The position numbers and the translations under genes were made by a program. The notes beneath the pieces are model-generated. The model was not told where the DNA came from, did no database searches, and saw nothing but the letters and a program-made list of their open reading frames with translations. This document shows, piece after piece, positions 33,353 through 42,084 of a stretch of 64,000 nucleotides of DNA; within the stretch, counting starts at the first letter, position 1; the number at the start of each line of letters is the position of its first letter. Source of the stretch: Bacillota bacterium (lineage in GTDB: Bacteria > Bacillota > Clostridia > Oscillospirales > Acutalibacteraceae); contig JAEZYP010000020.1 of the NCBI GenBank assembly GCA_023418995.1, positions 1 to 64,000 on the forward strand, in the 5' to 3' direction.

Positions 33353-33558
33353 CCCCGCTTCGGCGGGGTTCAGACTGACGACAAAGTCATGCAACCGCAA
33401 AATTGCGATGCAATGTTGCTTCCTGCGTTGGCTGTGCTTGCAAATTTCGGTCATATACACAGCGTATGCTCCTTTGTTTGCGGCGCTTGCTGCCTTTGTC
33501 TTGCCCGATTGTCGCAGTCGGACAGTTTGTCTGAATCCTGTACCCCGCTTCGGCGGGG
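33353..33558. repeat. Composite repeat: two identical UUCG hairpins around a family 2 element
   Basis: CCCCGC-TTCG-GCGGGG occurs at 33353-33368 and again at 33543-33558. Between them lies a family 2 repeat (core from 33371 to about 33440) shared with 52991-53058. The insert has imperfect end repeats GACTGACGACAA (33373-33384) and TTGTCGCAGTC (33509-33519). The first hairpin probably ends spoIIE. No coding sequence is seen in the 400-base gap. Confidence 0.75.
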
Positions 33559-33647
33559 TTATTTATTGAAAAGAATTCACTTGCTTCTCGGCGGATTTGG
33601 ATGTAAGATGATGGTACTTAAAGAAGAATTTAAAGGAGGTTATGGAT

Positions 33648-34310
33648 ATGTCAAGCAGAAGAATCATTTTATCAGCTGTGCTTTTTGTTTTGGTTGTCCT
33701 TTCGGGCTGTTCCAAATCACCGGCAGACAGTTCCTCATCCGGTTTCGTAAGCGCGCAGGCTTCCGCCGCATCCTCTTCTATGGCACCCATCACGCCGCCT
33801 GCTTACGCTGCCCAGCCATCCTCCTCTGCGGCACAGGAGGATTCTGTAAAGACCCTGCTTCTTACCATTCAGAAGGAGGCGCAGCAGGGAAAAGTAATCA
33901 ACTGTGAATTCCCCGTAGAAAAAACATGCATCGAAGATGTTCAGAAGAAATGGGGTCAGGAGGATCAATCAGAGTATGTTGCCGCGGCAAAAGGGGTTTA
34001 TGCGACCTATATCAAAAAAGGCATAGCCTTCGGCTACAACAAAGGTTCCCAGATTTTTGAGGTCCGTACCTTTGACAGCCAATTAAAGAATCTTCCTTTG
34101 TCGAAGGTTGTTGAAGTATTTGGAAAGCCCGCACACGATGTAAAAAACGAGAAAGAAGATATTACAGGTTACGTTATAAACGAGAAATATAAGATTTTAT
34201 TTGTGTTCCCCAAAACAGATGCAAAAGACCCGGTGCTTGACCATTATTCGGTGTTTTACCCGCAGGGTACAGTCAATTATATGGCCGATGATCTCGGTCG
34301 GGAATGGTGA
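33648..34310 (+). CDS. DUF4309/YjgB-like lipoprotein
   Basis: 220-aa secreted lipoprotein. The signal peptide ends in VLSGC (Cys about 21), followed by a Ser/Ala/Pro-rich linker to about 60. The C-terminal domain has PVEKTCIEDVQKKWGQED, AKGVYATYIKKGIAFGYNKGSQIFEVRTFD and LSKVVEVFGKPAHDVKN, which matches the DUF4309 pattern of unknown function. AAAGGAGG suits ATG 33648 better than ATG 33642. It is a single gene with a shared terminator. Confidence 0.75.
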   Translation: MSSRRIILSAVLFVLVVLSGCSKSPADSSSSGFVSAQASAASSSMAPITPPAYAAQPSSSAAQEDSVKTLLLTIQKEAQQGKVINCEFPVEKTCIEDVQKKWGQEDQSEYVAAAKGVYATYIKKGIAFGYNKGSQIFEVRTFDSQLKNLPLSKVVEVFGKPAHDVKNEKEDITGYVINEKYKILFVFPKTDAKDPVLDHYSVFYPQGTVNYMADDLGREW

Positions 34311-34329
34311 AAAAGAACAGCATATAAGC

Positions 34330-34367
34330 AAAAATTCCCCGGCTGTGGCAGCCGGGGAATTTTTTTA
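34330..34367. terminator. Bidirectional terminator between lipoprotein gene and tatD
   Basis: AAAATTCCCCGGCTG-TGG-CAGCCGGGGAATTTT stem with T run; it lies between convergent genes and touches the tatD stop codon. Confidence 0.9.
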
Positions 34368-35138
34368 TTTTACTCCAAACAGAGTTTCGGCGTTGCGGCG
34401 GGTCGCTTCCAGAACGGCGGCGGCGGCGATTCCGCGTATCTCCGCTACCTTTGCGGCAGTGTAGGCAATCAGCGTGGAATCGTTGCGCTTGCCGCGGTAC
34501 GGTACGGGCGCCATATAGGGGCAGTCGGTTTCCATCAGCATGCGCTCCAGCGGAATGGATGCCGCGACCTCAACCGGAACGCGCGCGTTTTTAAAGGTTA
34601 CCGCGCCGCCCAACCCGACGTACATTCCCAGTCGAACCACTTCGTTTGCCATCTCCGCACTGCCGGAAAAGCAGTGGACCACGCCGGAAGGTTTCAGCCT
34701 GCGTAAAATCTCCATGGTATCGCCATGCGCGTCGCGGTCGTGGACGATAATCGGAAGGTGATACTCCTGCGCCAGCAGGATCTGTTGTTCAAAGAGCGAC
34801 TTTTGCACAGCCCTCGGCGCGTTGTCTTCAAAATGATAATCAAGCCCGATTTCCCCGATTGCGACCACCCTTTTCGAGGAAACGAGCGTTGCGAGCTGTT
34901 GCATCGCGTCCTCGGGAGCGTCCTTCGCGCATTCCGGATGGATTCCGACCGCCGCGTAAAAAAAATAGGGGTAACGTTCCGCTAGCCGGATGGAAGACCG
35001 GGAGGACGCCAAATCCGCCCCACAGTTTACCACGTTGCAGATACCCCTGCGCGGCAGCTCCTCCAGCAGGCTTTCGCGGTCTTCGTCGAAAGCCTCGTCG
35101 TCGTAGTGCGCGTGAGAATCAAAAATTGCGTTATTCAT
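34365..35138 (-). CDS. TatD family metal-dependent DNase/hydrolase
   Basis: 257-aa TIM-barrel hydrolase. Metal ligands are visible: FDSHAHYDDEAFDEDR near residue 7, GEIGLDYH at about 95, PIIVHDRDAHGDTMEILRR, VVHCFSGSAEMA, and the terminal METDCPYMAPVPYRGKRNDS. Relatives act as 3'-5' DNases or phosphoesterases in DNA repair and RNA quality control. It begins two bases after the metG stop, the conserved metG-tatD gene order of Firmicutes, so the two form an operon. Confidence 0.95.
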   Translation of the reverse strand: MNNAIFDSHAHYDDEAFDEDRESLLEELPRRGICNVVNCGADLASSRSSIRLAERYPYFFYAAVGIHPECAKDAPEDAMQQLATLVSSKRVVAIGEIGLDYHFEDNAPRAVQKSLFEQQILLAQEYHLPIIVHDRDAHGDTMEILRRLKPSGVVHCFSGSAEMANEVVRLGMYVGLGGAVTFKNARVPVEVAASIPLERMLMETDCPYMAPVPYRGKRNDSTLIAYTAAKVAEIRGIAAAAVLEATRRNAETLFGVK

Positions 35139-35140
35139 GA

Positions 35141-37084
35141 TTAACGAACCTTGCTTCCGGCGGGAACGCCGTCCACAAAGATTACCTTTACATCATTTTC
35201 GCCCGCGTCCGCCGCCAGAATCATTCCCTGGCTCTCCACGCCGCAGAGAGTTGCGGGCTTCAGGTTGGATACCAGTATGATACTGTGCCCGATCAAATCC
35301 TCCGGCTTATACCACTGCGCGATACCGGAAGCAACCGTGCGACCGCCCATGCCGTCGTCAATAGTCAGTTTCAGCAGCTTTTTGGCACGCTTCACCGGCT
35401 CGCAGGCAGTGATTTTGCCCACGCGAAGGTCTACCTTGCCAAAATCGTCGATGCCGATCTGGGCGATTCCTTCAATTTTCTTTTCTTCCTCTGCCTCCTT
35501 GTCCGCCGTCGGATTCGGAATCAGCTGATTGAGCTCTTCAATTTCCTTCTCTACATCGATGCGTGGGAACAGGGTTTCTCCCTTTGTAATCACGGCATCC
35601 GAAGAAAGAACGCCCCATTTCGCGGAGGATTCATAGGTCAGCTCCTCTGCCGTTGCGCCAAGCTGCGCCTGAATCTTCGGGGAGGTTTCCGGCATAAACG
35701 GGGTAATCAGGATGGAGACAATACGCAGACTTTCACACAGGTTGTAAATAACCGCCGCAAGCCGCGCCTTTTTGGTTTCGTCCTTGCCAAGCGCCCACGG
35801 CATGGTTTCGTCGATATATTTGTTGGTACGGGCGATCAGCCTCCAGATTTCCGTCAGAGCGGCGCTAAACTGGTAACCGGCAATCGCGCAGTCGCATTTT
35901 TGGCGAAGCTCCAGAGCCATCCGGATCAGGTCGTCGTCGAGCGGATCGCTCTCGCGCTCCGCCGGAATTTTTCCGCCAAAGTATTTCTCCGCCATCGCGG
36001 TGGAGCGGGAAAGCAGATTGCCCAAGTCGTTGGCGAGATCGGAGTTAATTCGACTGATGAGCGCTTCATTGGTAAACAGACCGTCCGCGCCGAACGGGAT
36101 TTCGCGCAGCAGAAAATACCGGATTGCGTCCACGCCGTAACGGTTGCAGAGAATATTTGGGTCAACCACATTTCCCTTGGATTTGCTCATTTTGCTTCCG
36201 TCTCCGAACAGCAGCCAGCCGTGGCCGTAAACCTGCTTCGGCAGGGGGAGGTCGAGCGCCATTAGCATGGCGGGCCAGATGATGGTGTGGAAACGCACGA
36301 TTTCCTTTCCAACGAAATGAACATCCGCCGGCCAGTATTTCTTGTAATCGGAGTCGTTCTCCGAAGCAAAGCCCAGCGCGGTGATATAGTTGGTGAGTGC
36401 GTCAAGCCAGACATAAACAACATGCTTCGGGTCAAAATCGACCGGGATGCCCCAGGTAAAGCTGGTACGCGAAACACACAAATCCTCAAGACCCTGCTTG
36501 ATGAAATTGATCATCTCGTTTTTACGGCTATCCGGCTGAATGAAATCCGGCTGATCCTCATAAAGCTTGAGCAGACGGTCGGCGTATTTGGAAAGGCGGA
36601 AGAAGTAAGCTTCTTCATTCGCTATTTTTACTTCCCTGCCGCAGTCGGGGCATTTGCCGTCCTTGAGCTGTGTTTCCGTCCAGAAGGCTTCGCACGGTGT
36701 ACAGTACCAGCCCTCGTACTGCCCTTTATAGATTTCGCCCTTGTCGTAGAGCTTCTTAAAAATCTTTTGAACCGCCTTCATGTGGTAGTCGTCTGTGGTG
36801 CGGATAAAGCGGTCGTTGGATATATTCAAAAGCTTCCATAAATCTTGAAAGCCTGCGACAATTTTATCCACATATTCCTTGGGGGTAACACCCTCTTTTT
36901 GCGCATTTACCTCTATTTTCAGACCATGCTCGTCCGTGCCGGTCAGAAACATCACGTCGTACCCCTGCATTCGTTTGTAGCGGGCAATGGCGTCTGTTGC
37001 CACAGTGCAATAGCTGTGGCCGATGTGAGCCTTGCCGGAGGGGTAATAAATCGGGGTGGTGATGTAAAAAGTCTTCTTGTCCAT
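35141..37084 (-). CDS. metG: Methionyl-tRNA synthetase
   Basis: 647-aa class Ia synthetase. The HIGH motif is YPSGKAHIGHSY near residue 13, the zinc knuckle has CTPCEAFW and CPDCGREV, and the KMSKS loop is GSKMSKSKGNVVD at about 300. A C-terminal EMAP/Trbp111-type tRNA-binding domain starts IGIDDFGKVDLRVGKITACEPV. The start is the ATG at 37084, behind GGAGG; longer frames run into a non-coding leader. A TATACT -10 on the minus strand lies at 37131-37136. No T-box or S-box was recognised in the leader. Confidence 0.97.
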   Translation of the reverse strand: MDKKTFYITTPIYYPSGKAHIGHSYCTVATDAIARYKRMQGYDVMFLTGTDEHGLKIEVNAQKEGVTPKEYVDKIVAGFQDLWKLLNISNDRFIRTTDDYHMKAVQKIFKKLYDKGEIYKGQYEGWYCTPCEAFWTETQLKDGKCPDCGREVKIANEEAYFFRLSKYADRLLKLYEDQPDFIQPDSRKNEMINFIKQGLEDLCVSRTSFTWGIPVDFDPKHVVYVWLDALTNYITALGFASENDSDYKKYWPADVHFVGKEIVRFHTIIWPAMLMALDLPLPKQVYGHGWLLFGDGSKMSKSKGNVVDPNILCNRYGVDAIRYFLLREIPFGADGLFTNEALISRINSDLANDLGNLLSRSTAMAEKYFGGKIPAERESDPLDDDLIRMALELRQKCDCAIAGYQFSAALTEIWRLIARTNKYIDETMPWALGKDETKKARLAAVIYNLCESLRIVSILITPFMPETSPKIQAQLGATAEELTYESSAKWGVLSSDAVITKGETLFPRIDVEKEIEELNQLIPNPTADKEAEEEKKIEGIAQIGIDDFGKVDLRVGKITACEPVKRAKKLLKLTIDDGMGGRTVASGIAQWYKPEDLIGHSIILVSNLKPATLCGVESQGMILAADAGENDVKVIFVDGVPAGSKVR

Positions 37085-37221
37085 TTTTGTACCTCCAGAG
37101 AATTCAGATAACCTAAAATTTAACTTATTCAGTATACCATTTAATATTACATATTTAAAGATAGAAATACCATTCCGTACAGTTGAAGACGGAATATAAC
37201 GCCTGGATAGCCGATTTGCCA

Positions 37222-37258
37222 CAAAATAGAAACCGGCAGGAAACAAATCCTGCCGGTT
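37222..37258 (-). terminator. Terminator of the LCP gene
   Basis: AACCGGCAGG/CCTGCCGGTT stem (37231-37258) with TCTATTTTG on the minus-strand 3' side. Confidence 0.75.
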
Positions 37259-37337
37259 AGAAGGCTTTGGTCTTTGATTTTAGGTTCGCGCGGCTTGATG
37301 GGTGGAATGATCGGAAAAAAGATTCAGCCGGGAGCCT

Positions 37338-38489
37338 TTACTGATTCAGCGAGGTAACCGTTTTTCCGTTTTCATCCTCATCGTAAAGGAATTCCCGCAG
37401 AAGCTTGCTGTTTTTTGTGAGGTTCGGTACCAGTACGGCTCCGACTCCTTTTATCGTTTGATCCTGATAGGTACCCTCGTTGGGTACGTGCATGGTTTTC
37501 ATCTGATACTTGGAAACAGGTCCGGCAATGGAAGCCAGATAAAGCAGCTCGGGGTCGCTCAGGTTGGTTTTTACATGCGGAAGGTAATCATACATGATTT
37601 TGTTGACTTCCAACGGATTGAGGGTTTTCAGCTTTTGTATCATCAGCTCCACAACCTCGCGCTGGCGGCCGGTGCGGCCGAAGTCGCTGTCGGTTTCGCG
37701 GATTCTTGCGTAATACAGCGCCAGCCTGCCGTCCAGATGGTTTACGCCGGGCTTCAGATGGCTGCCCATATTGCGGTTCTCCGCATCGCAGAGCGCTTTG
37801 TTCATGTTAATATCCAATCCGCCCATTTTATCAATGATCGTGGCAAAATTTTCGCTGTTGACCGAGATGTATTTATCGATGTTAACCCGAAAATTGTTCT
37901 CCAGCGTCTGCATCGTAAGCGAAGGACCGCCGTGCGCAAAGGCGGAATTCAGCTTGGTTTTGCCTACCGTGGGAATTTCAAGGTAGGTATCGCGCAAAAA
38001 AGAAACAAGATGAAGCGTTTTGGTTTTATTGTTGATCGAAATCAGCATATTGGTATCGGAACGACCATCGGAACCATCCTCATTTTGGTCAATTCCGATC
38101 AGCAGAATATTTGTTACGTCACTGTCCGAAATCACCGTCCAGGCAGGTGCGGCGGAAGGCTGCTGAACATAGCTGGCGGTGTTGTCCTTTTCGGAACGGT
38201 CGAGTCTCGAAAACATCACGAAGGGGTAGATAACCATCCCCAATGCGACTAATAAAATCAGAGAAAAGACAGTGATAAAAATTCTTTTAGCCCTGCCTCG
38301 TTTTTTTCGTGTGTATTTATTTGTTCCGCGCGCACCGTCCGATCTGGCGCGGTTGCTGCTGCTGTAAAGATCACGGTCCACGTAATTGTAACGGTCAAAA
38401 TCTTCGGAGTAATCACTTCTGCGGTTCGACTGCCTCGAACGGGAGCCGGAGTCACGGTTCGAGCGGTAGTTGCCGTTTTTTTCGTTCAT
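37338..38489 (-). CDS. LytR-CpsA-Psr (LCP) family protein with disordered cytoplasmic tail
   Basis: 383-aa membrane enzyme that transfers lipid-linked wall polymers to peptidoglycan. The cytoplasmic N-terminus (about 1-65) is almost only Arg, Ser, Asp, Asn and Tyr. One membrane helix follows at about 70-92. The LCP domain has NILLIGIDQNEDGSDGRSDTNMLISIN, VSFLRDTYLEIP, KLNSAFAHGG and LALYYARIRETDSDFGRTGRQREVV, with the phosphate-binding Arg and Asp residues. It is monocistronic with its own terminator. The low-complexity tail is unusual and may be a target of Ser/Thr/Tyr kinases. Confidence 0.92.
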   Translation of the reverse strand: MNEKNGNYRSNRDSGSRSRQSNRRSDYSEDFDRYNYVDRDLYSSSNRARSDGARGTNKYTRKKRGRAKRIFITVFSLILLVALGMVIYPFVMFSRLDRSEKDNTASYVQQPSAAPAWTVISDSDVTNILLIGIDQNEDGSDGRSDTNMLISINNKTKTLHLVSFLRDTYLEIPTVGKTKLNSAFAHGGPSLTMQTLENNFRVNIDKYISVNSENFATIIDKMGGLDINMNKALCDAENRNMGSHLKPGVNHLDGRLALYYARIRETDSDFGRTGRQREVVELMIQKLKTLNPLEVNKIMYDYLPHVKTNLSDPELLYLASIAGPVSKYQMKTMHVPNEGTYQDQTIKGVGAVLVPNLTKNSKLLREFLYDEDENGKTVTSLNQ

Positions 38490-38648
38490 ATTTCACCTCT
38501 GAGAATACGGTTTACAAGTGTATTTATTTTATTGCAAACAGAAAGGGATGTCAATGCAATAAAAATGAAACTTTTGTAACCGTGCACTGCCCTGAACAGA
38601 ATCCTTCAGACAATAAAGGGCAAGTGCGGAAAATTTAAATTGTGTTCA

Positions 38649-38677
38649 TTGTAATTGGTTCTTTGCGTTGCTATAAT
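38649..38677 (+). promoter_or_regulatory. Promoter of a small membrane protein gene
   Basis: TTGTAA (38649-38654), 17-base spacer, TATAAT (38672-38677). A small ACCGTCA/TGACGGT hairpin follows at 38699-38716. Confidence 0.6.
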
Positions 38678-38734
38678 ATTAATATAGGAAAAAGTACGGA
38701 CCGTCAGGTATGACGGTAAGGAAGGATGAAGCGG

Positions 38735-38851
38735 ATGCAGAAGCAAACCAAACGCCGCGTTGATACAAAAACTCTGGTGATACGCGTTGTCGCGCTTCTC
38801 TGCGCGGTGCTGATTGCGGCATCGGTACTGTTCGGCGCGTTTTTTATGTGA
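38735..38851 (+). CDS. 38-aa single-span membrane protein
   Basis: A short basic N-terminus (MQKQTKRRVDTKTLVIR) precedes one hydrophobic helix of about 20 residues rich in Val, Leu and Ala. The ATG 38735 follows AAGGAAGG by nine bases; an ATG at 38726 abuts that site and is less likely. A good promoter lies upstream. The basic-then-hydrophobic design fits a single-pass small protein of unknown role. Confidence 0.5.
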   Translation: MQKQTKRRVDTKTLVIRVVALLCAVLIAASVLFGAFFM

Positions 38852-38974
38852 CTACAAGATGGATTTCTCAGCCATTTTGCCCTAAAGCAGTTGCATTACC
38901 CCCTTATCTGCGTTAAAATAATAGTAAGCTTTACTCATTTAATATAGTAAAATTTGAATAACGAATAAAGCATA

Positions 38975-39004
38975 GCCGCATCCGGGAATTAGCTCTGATG
39001 CGGC
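38975..39004 (+). promoter_or_regulatory. Leader hairpin before the paaK-ior operon
   Basis: GCCGCATC/GATGCGGC eight-base stem with a 14-base loop, just before the TGGAGG ribosome site of paaK. It may be a weak attenuator or processing signal; no tract of T follows it. Confidence 0.4.
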
Positions 39005-39028
39005 GAATTTTGATATGGAGGATGTGTG

Positions 39029-40345
39029 ATGTTTTATCAAAAAGAGATCGAAACCATGCGCCGCGGTGATTTGGAAGCGCTGCAGCTCGCAAAACTGAAA
39101 AAAACGGTCGACTATTGCTATAACAATGTACCGTTTTACCATGATCGCCTCGGCGCTGCGGGAGTGACGGGTGACAAAATTAAAACGCTTTCCGATATTC
39201 AGTACATACCCCTTACCACCAAGGATGACGTGCGCGATCATTATCCGTTCGGGCTGCTGGCTCAGCCAATGAAAAAGATTGTGCGAATCCACGCGTCCTC
39301 CGGAACGACCGGAAAACCGACCGTGGGCGTTTACACCAAAGAGGATTTGGATACCTGGGCGGATATCGTGGCCCGCGTTGCGGTTGCCGGCGGAGTGACC
39401 GATGAGGACGTAATGCAGATTTCCTTCGGCTACGGTCTTTTTACTGGCGCTTTGGGGCTGCATTACGGGTTGGAGCGCGTCGGCGCGACCGTTATTCCGG
39501 CTTCCTCCGGCAACACGGCAAAGCAGCTTTTAATGTACCGCGATTTCGGCGTGACCGGAATTGTCGCGACGCCTTCCTACGCGCTGTATTTAGGCGAAAT
39601 GATGAAGGAAGAGCCGGGCTACGCAAAGCAAAGCTATAAGCTTCGCCTCGGTCTATTGGGCAGCGAGGGCTGTACCCCGGAGATGCGCGACCAGATTGAG
39701 AGGAACATGGGCATCTTCGTTACGGATAACTACGGGATGACGGAGCTGACCGGCCCGGGGGTATCCGGGGAATGTGAGCTGCGCTGCGGCATGCATTTTG
39801 CCGAAGACCATTTTTTGCCGGAGCTTATTAATCCGGAAACGTTGGAACGCAAAGCGCCAGAGGAAGCGGGCGAGCTGGTGGTGACCACGCTGTCGCGCAC
39901 GGGAATGCCGATGCTCCGTTACCGGACCAAGGATATTACCAGAATTCATTATGAACCGTGCGCCTGCGGACGAACCCACGCACGGATGGAAAAGGTGATG
40001 GGGCGCACCGATGACATGCTAATCATCAAGGGCGTTAACGTGTTCCCGTCTCAGATCGAAAGCGTACTGGTGGGGATGGAGCATATCGGTCCGCATTATC
40101 AGCTTGTGGTGCGGAAGAAGAATTATATGGATAACCTTGAGGTCAAGGTGGAATTGACCGGCGGCGAACTTCTGGAAAGCTATGGCGAGCTGGAATCGCT
40201 GCAGCGAAAAATACACGACCGCATGAAGAGTGTTTTGGGTCTGGAAACCAGAGTTACGCTGGTTGAGCCGAAATCGCTGGAACGGTTTCAGGGCAAAGCC
40301 AAACGAGTGCTTGATCTGCGCAATATGAAGGAGGAAACAGAATGA
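39029..40345 (+). CDS. paaK: Phenylacetate-CoA ligase family enzyme (first copy)
   Basis: 438-aa AMP-forming aryl-acid:CoA ligase. The ATP loop is IHASSGTTGKPTVG at about 90, YGMTELTGPG is the adenylate-binding motif, RYRTKDI the hinge region, and MLIIKGVNVFPSQIE the C-terminal domain motif. It activates phenylacetate, indoleacetate or related acids, or runs in reverse. ATG 39029 sits seven bases from TGGAGG. It overlaps iorA by four bases and leads the five-gene aromatic operon. Confidence 0.93.
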   Translation: MFYQKEIETMRRGDLEALQLAKLKKTVDYCYNNVPFYHDRLGAAGVTGDKIKTLSDIQYIPLTTKDDVRDHYPFGLLAQPMKKIVRIHASSGTTGKPTVGVYTKEDLDTWADIVARVAVAGGVTDEDVMQISFGYGLFTGALGLHYGLERVGATVIPASSGNTAKQLLMYRDFGVTGIVATPSYALYLGEMMKEEPGYAKQSYKLRLGLLGSEGCTPEMRDQIERNMGIFVTDNYGMTELTGPGVSGECELRCGMHFAEDHFLPELINPETLERKAPEEAGELVVTTLSRTGMPMLRYRTKDITRIHYEPCACGRTHARMEKVMGRTDDMLIIKGVNVFPSQIESVLVGMEHIGPHYQLVVRKKNYMDNLEVKVELTGGELLESYGELESLQRKIHDRMKSVLGLETRVTLVEPKSLERFQGKAKRVLDLRNMKEETE

Positions 40346-42084
40346 AAGAATTATTGCTTGGCAATGAAGCGGTGGCGCGCGGTCTTTACGAGGCCGGCGT
40401 ACGGGTCGTTTCCAGTTATCCGGGTACCCCGAGTACGGAGATAACGGAAGCAGCCGCCCAATATGACGAAATGTACTGCGAGTGGGCACCGAACGAGAAG
40501 GTGGCGGCGGAGGTTGCCGCGGGTGCGTCGTTCGGAGGGGCACGCTCCTTCTGCGGTATGAAGCATGTCGGGCTGAACGTTGCCGCCGACCCGCTTTTTA
40601 CCATGTCCTATATCGGCGTAAACGGCGGAATGGTGTTCGGCATTGCCGACGACCCGGGCCTGCATTCGTCCCAGAACGAGCAGGATTCCCGCAACTATGC
40701 CATTGCGGCAAAGCTCCCGATGCTGGAGCCCGCGGATTCCGCGGAATGCCGTGATTTTACCAAGCTGGCCTATGAGCTTTCCGAACAGTTCGATACTCCG
40801 GTCATGCTGCGGCTGACCACGCGTGTTTCGCATTCCCGCAGCGTTGTGGAGCTGGGCGAGCGAAAAGAAATCGTTTTAAAGCCCTATGAAAAAAATCCGT
40901 CAAAGAATATTATGCTCCCTGCCTTTGCAAAGCCAAAGCACGCAGTGGTGGAGGAAAGAACGCAGAAGCTGTTTGTGTGGGCAGAGCAAAGCGAGCTTAA
41001 CCGGATTGAGGACAATCACTCCAAAGTTGGTGTTATTGCGGCCGGCTCCGTTTACCAGTATGCCCGGGAAGCACTCGGCGATACCGTTTCCTATCTCAAA
41101 TTAGGCATGGTAAATCCGTTTCCCATTGAATTAATCAAGAAATTCGCCGCTGGTGTCGATACGCTTTATGTAATCGAAGAGCTTGACGATATCATCGAAA
41201 CGCACTGCCGTAAGCATGGAATCAAGGTGCTGGGCAAGGACGTATTCCCGCGCTGCGGCGAGTTTTCCCAAAACGTTATCCGCAAATGCATGTTTGGTGA
41301 GGAACCTGAAACCAAATCCGTAAAGGAAGCGGTTCCGGTCCGCCCGCCGGTTATGTGTTGCGGATGCCCGCACCGCGGTCTGTTCTACGCGCTAAAAAAG
41401 GCAGGGGTCTATGTCAGCGGCGATATCGGCTGCTACACGCTGGGTGCTTCCGCCCCGCTTAGCGCAATGGATACCTGCATCTGTATGGGAGCTTCCGTTT
41501 CCGCATTGCATGGCTACAACAAAGCGCGCGGCGCGCAGGCGGAAAAGAAGAGCGTCGCCGTCATCGGGGATTCCACCTTCATTCATTCCGGGATTACCGG
41601 TCTGATTGATATCGCCTATAACCGCAGCAACTCCGTTGTGGTAATTCTGGATAATTCCATTACCGGCATGACCGGGCATCAGCAGAACCCGACTACCGGC
41701 TACACCATCAAGGGCGACCCGACAAGCGCCGTAAATCTGGAGGCACTCTGCCGCGCCGTCGGAATCGACCGCGTACGCGTCTGTGACCCGTATCACTTAA
41801 AGGAGATTCAGGCCGTGCTGAAGGAAGAACTGGAAGCGGACGGTCCCTCCGTGATTATCAGCCGCCGCCCCTGTGCGCTGCTGAAGTATGTAAAGCATAA
41901 GCCGCCGCTTGCTGTTGACAGCGACAAATGTATCGGCTGCAAGGCGTGCATGGGCATCGGCTGTCCAGCGATCAGCATGAAGAACGGCAAGGCGTCCATC
42001 GACCATACGCAGTGTGTCGGCTGCGGCGTCTGCGTAAGCCTTTGTGCGAAAGGCGCGATTACAGAACAGGGGGCGAAAGCATGA
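40342..42084 (+). CDS. iorA: Indolepyruvate:ferredoxin oxidoreductase, alpha subunit
   Basis: 580-aa large subunit that oxidatively decarboxylates aryl pyruvates to aryl-acetyl-CoA with thiamine diphosphate. The N-terminal pyrimidine-binding domain starts LLLGNEAVARGLYEAGVRVVSSYPGTPSTEI. The ThDP motif is IGDSTFIHSGITGLIDIAYN...ILDNSITGMTGHQ. The C-terminus binds two [4Fe-4S] clusters: CIGCKACMGIGCP and CVGCGVCVSLC. It overlaps paaK upstream and iorB downstream by four bases each, so the three are translated together. Confidence 0.97.
   Translation: MKELLLGNEAVARGLYEAGVRVVSSYPGTPSTEITEAAAQYDEMYCEWAPNEKVAAEVAAGASFGGARSFCGMKHVGLNVAADPLFTMSYIGVNGGMVFGIADDPGLHSSQNEQDSRNYAIAAKLPMLEPADSAECRDFTKLAYELSEQFDTPVMLRLTTRVSHSRSVVELGERKEIVLKPYEKNPSKNIMLPAFAKPKHAVVEERTQKLFVWAEQSELNRIEDNHSKVGVIAAGSVYQYAREALGDTVSYLKLGMVNPFPIELIKKFAAGVDTLYVIEELDDIIETHCRKHGIKVLGKDVFPRCGEFSQNVIRKCMFGEEPETKSVKEAVPVRPPVMCCGCPHRGLFYALKKAGVYVSGDIGCYTLGASAPLSAMDTCICMGASVSALHGYNKARGAQAEKKSVAVIGDSTFIHSGITGLIDIAYNRSNSVVVILDNSITGMTGHQQNPTTGYTIKGDPTSAVNLEALCRAVGIDRVRVCDPYHLKEIQAVLKEELEADGPSVIISRRPCALLKYVKHKPPLAVDSDKCIGCKACMGIGCPAISMKNGKASIDHTQCVGCGVCVSLCAKGAITEQGAKA

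Noticed and set aside
33324..33907. Plus-strand frames of 81 and 172 aa after spoIIE
   Set aside because: They cross hairpins and repeat elements, lack ribosome sites and overlap the real lipoprotein gene in another frame.
35285..36265. Long plus-strand frame of 326 aa opposite metG
   Set aside because: It is the antisense shadow of metG, whose motifs are complete; the frame has no ribosome site and no family features. The same applies to other antisense frames over pgk, pilB, gpmI and LCP.
37085..37330. S-box or T-box in the metG leader
   Set aside because: Only an AT-rich leader with a -10 and the neighbouring LCP terminator are seen.
41928..42080. Longer N-terminus of IorB
   Set aside because: It lies inside the iorA cluster-binding region; the ATGA overlap at 42081 gives the family start.
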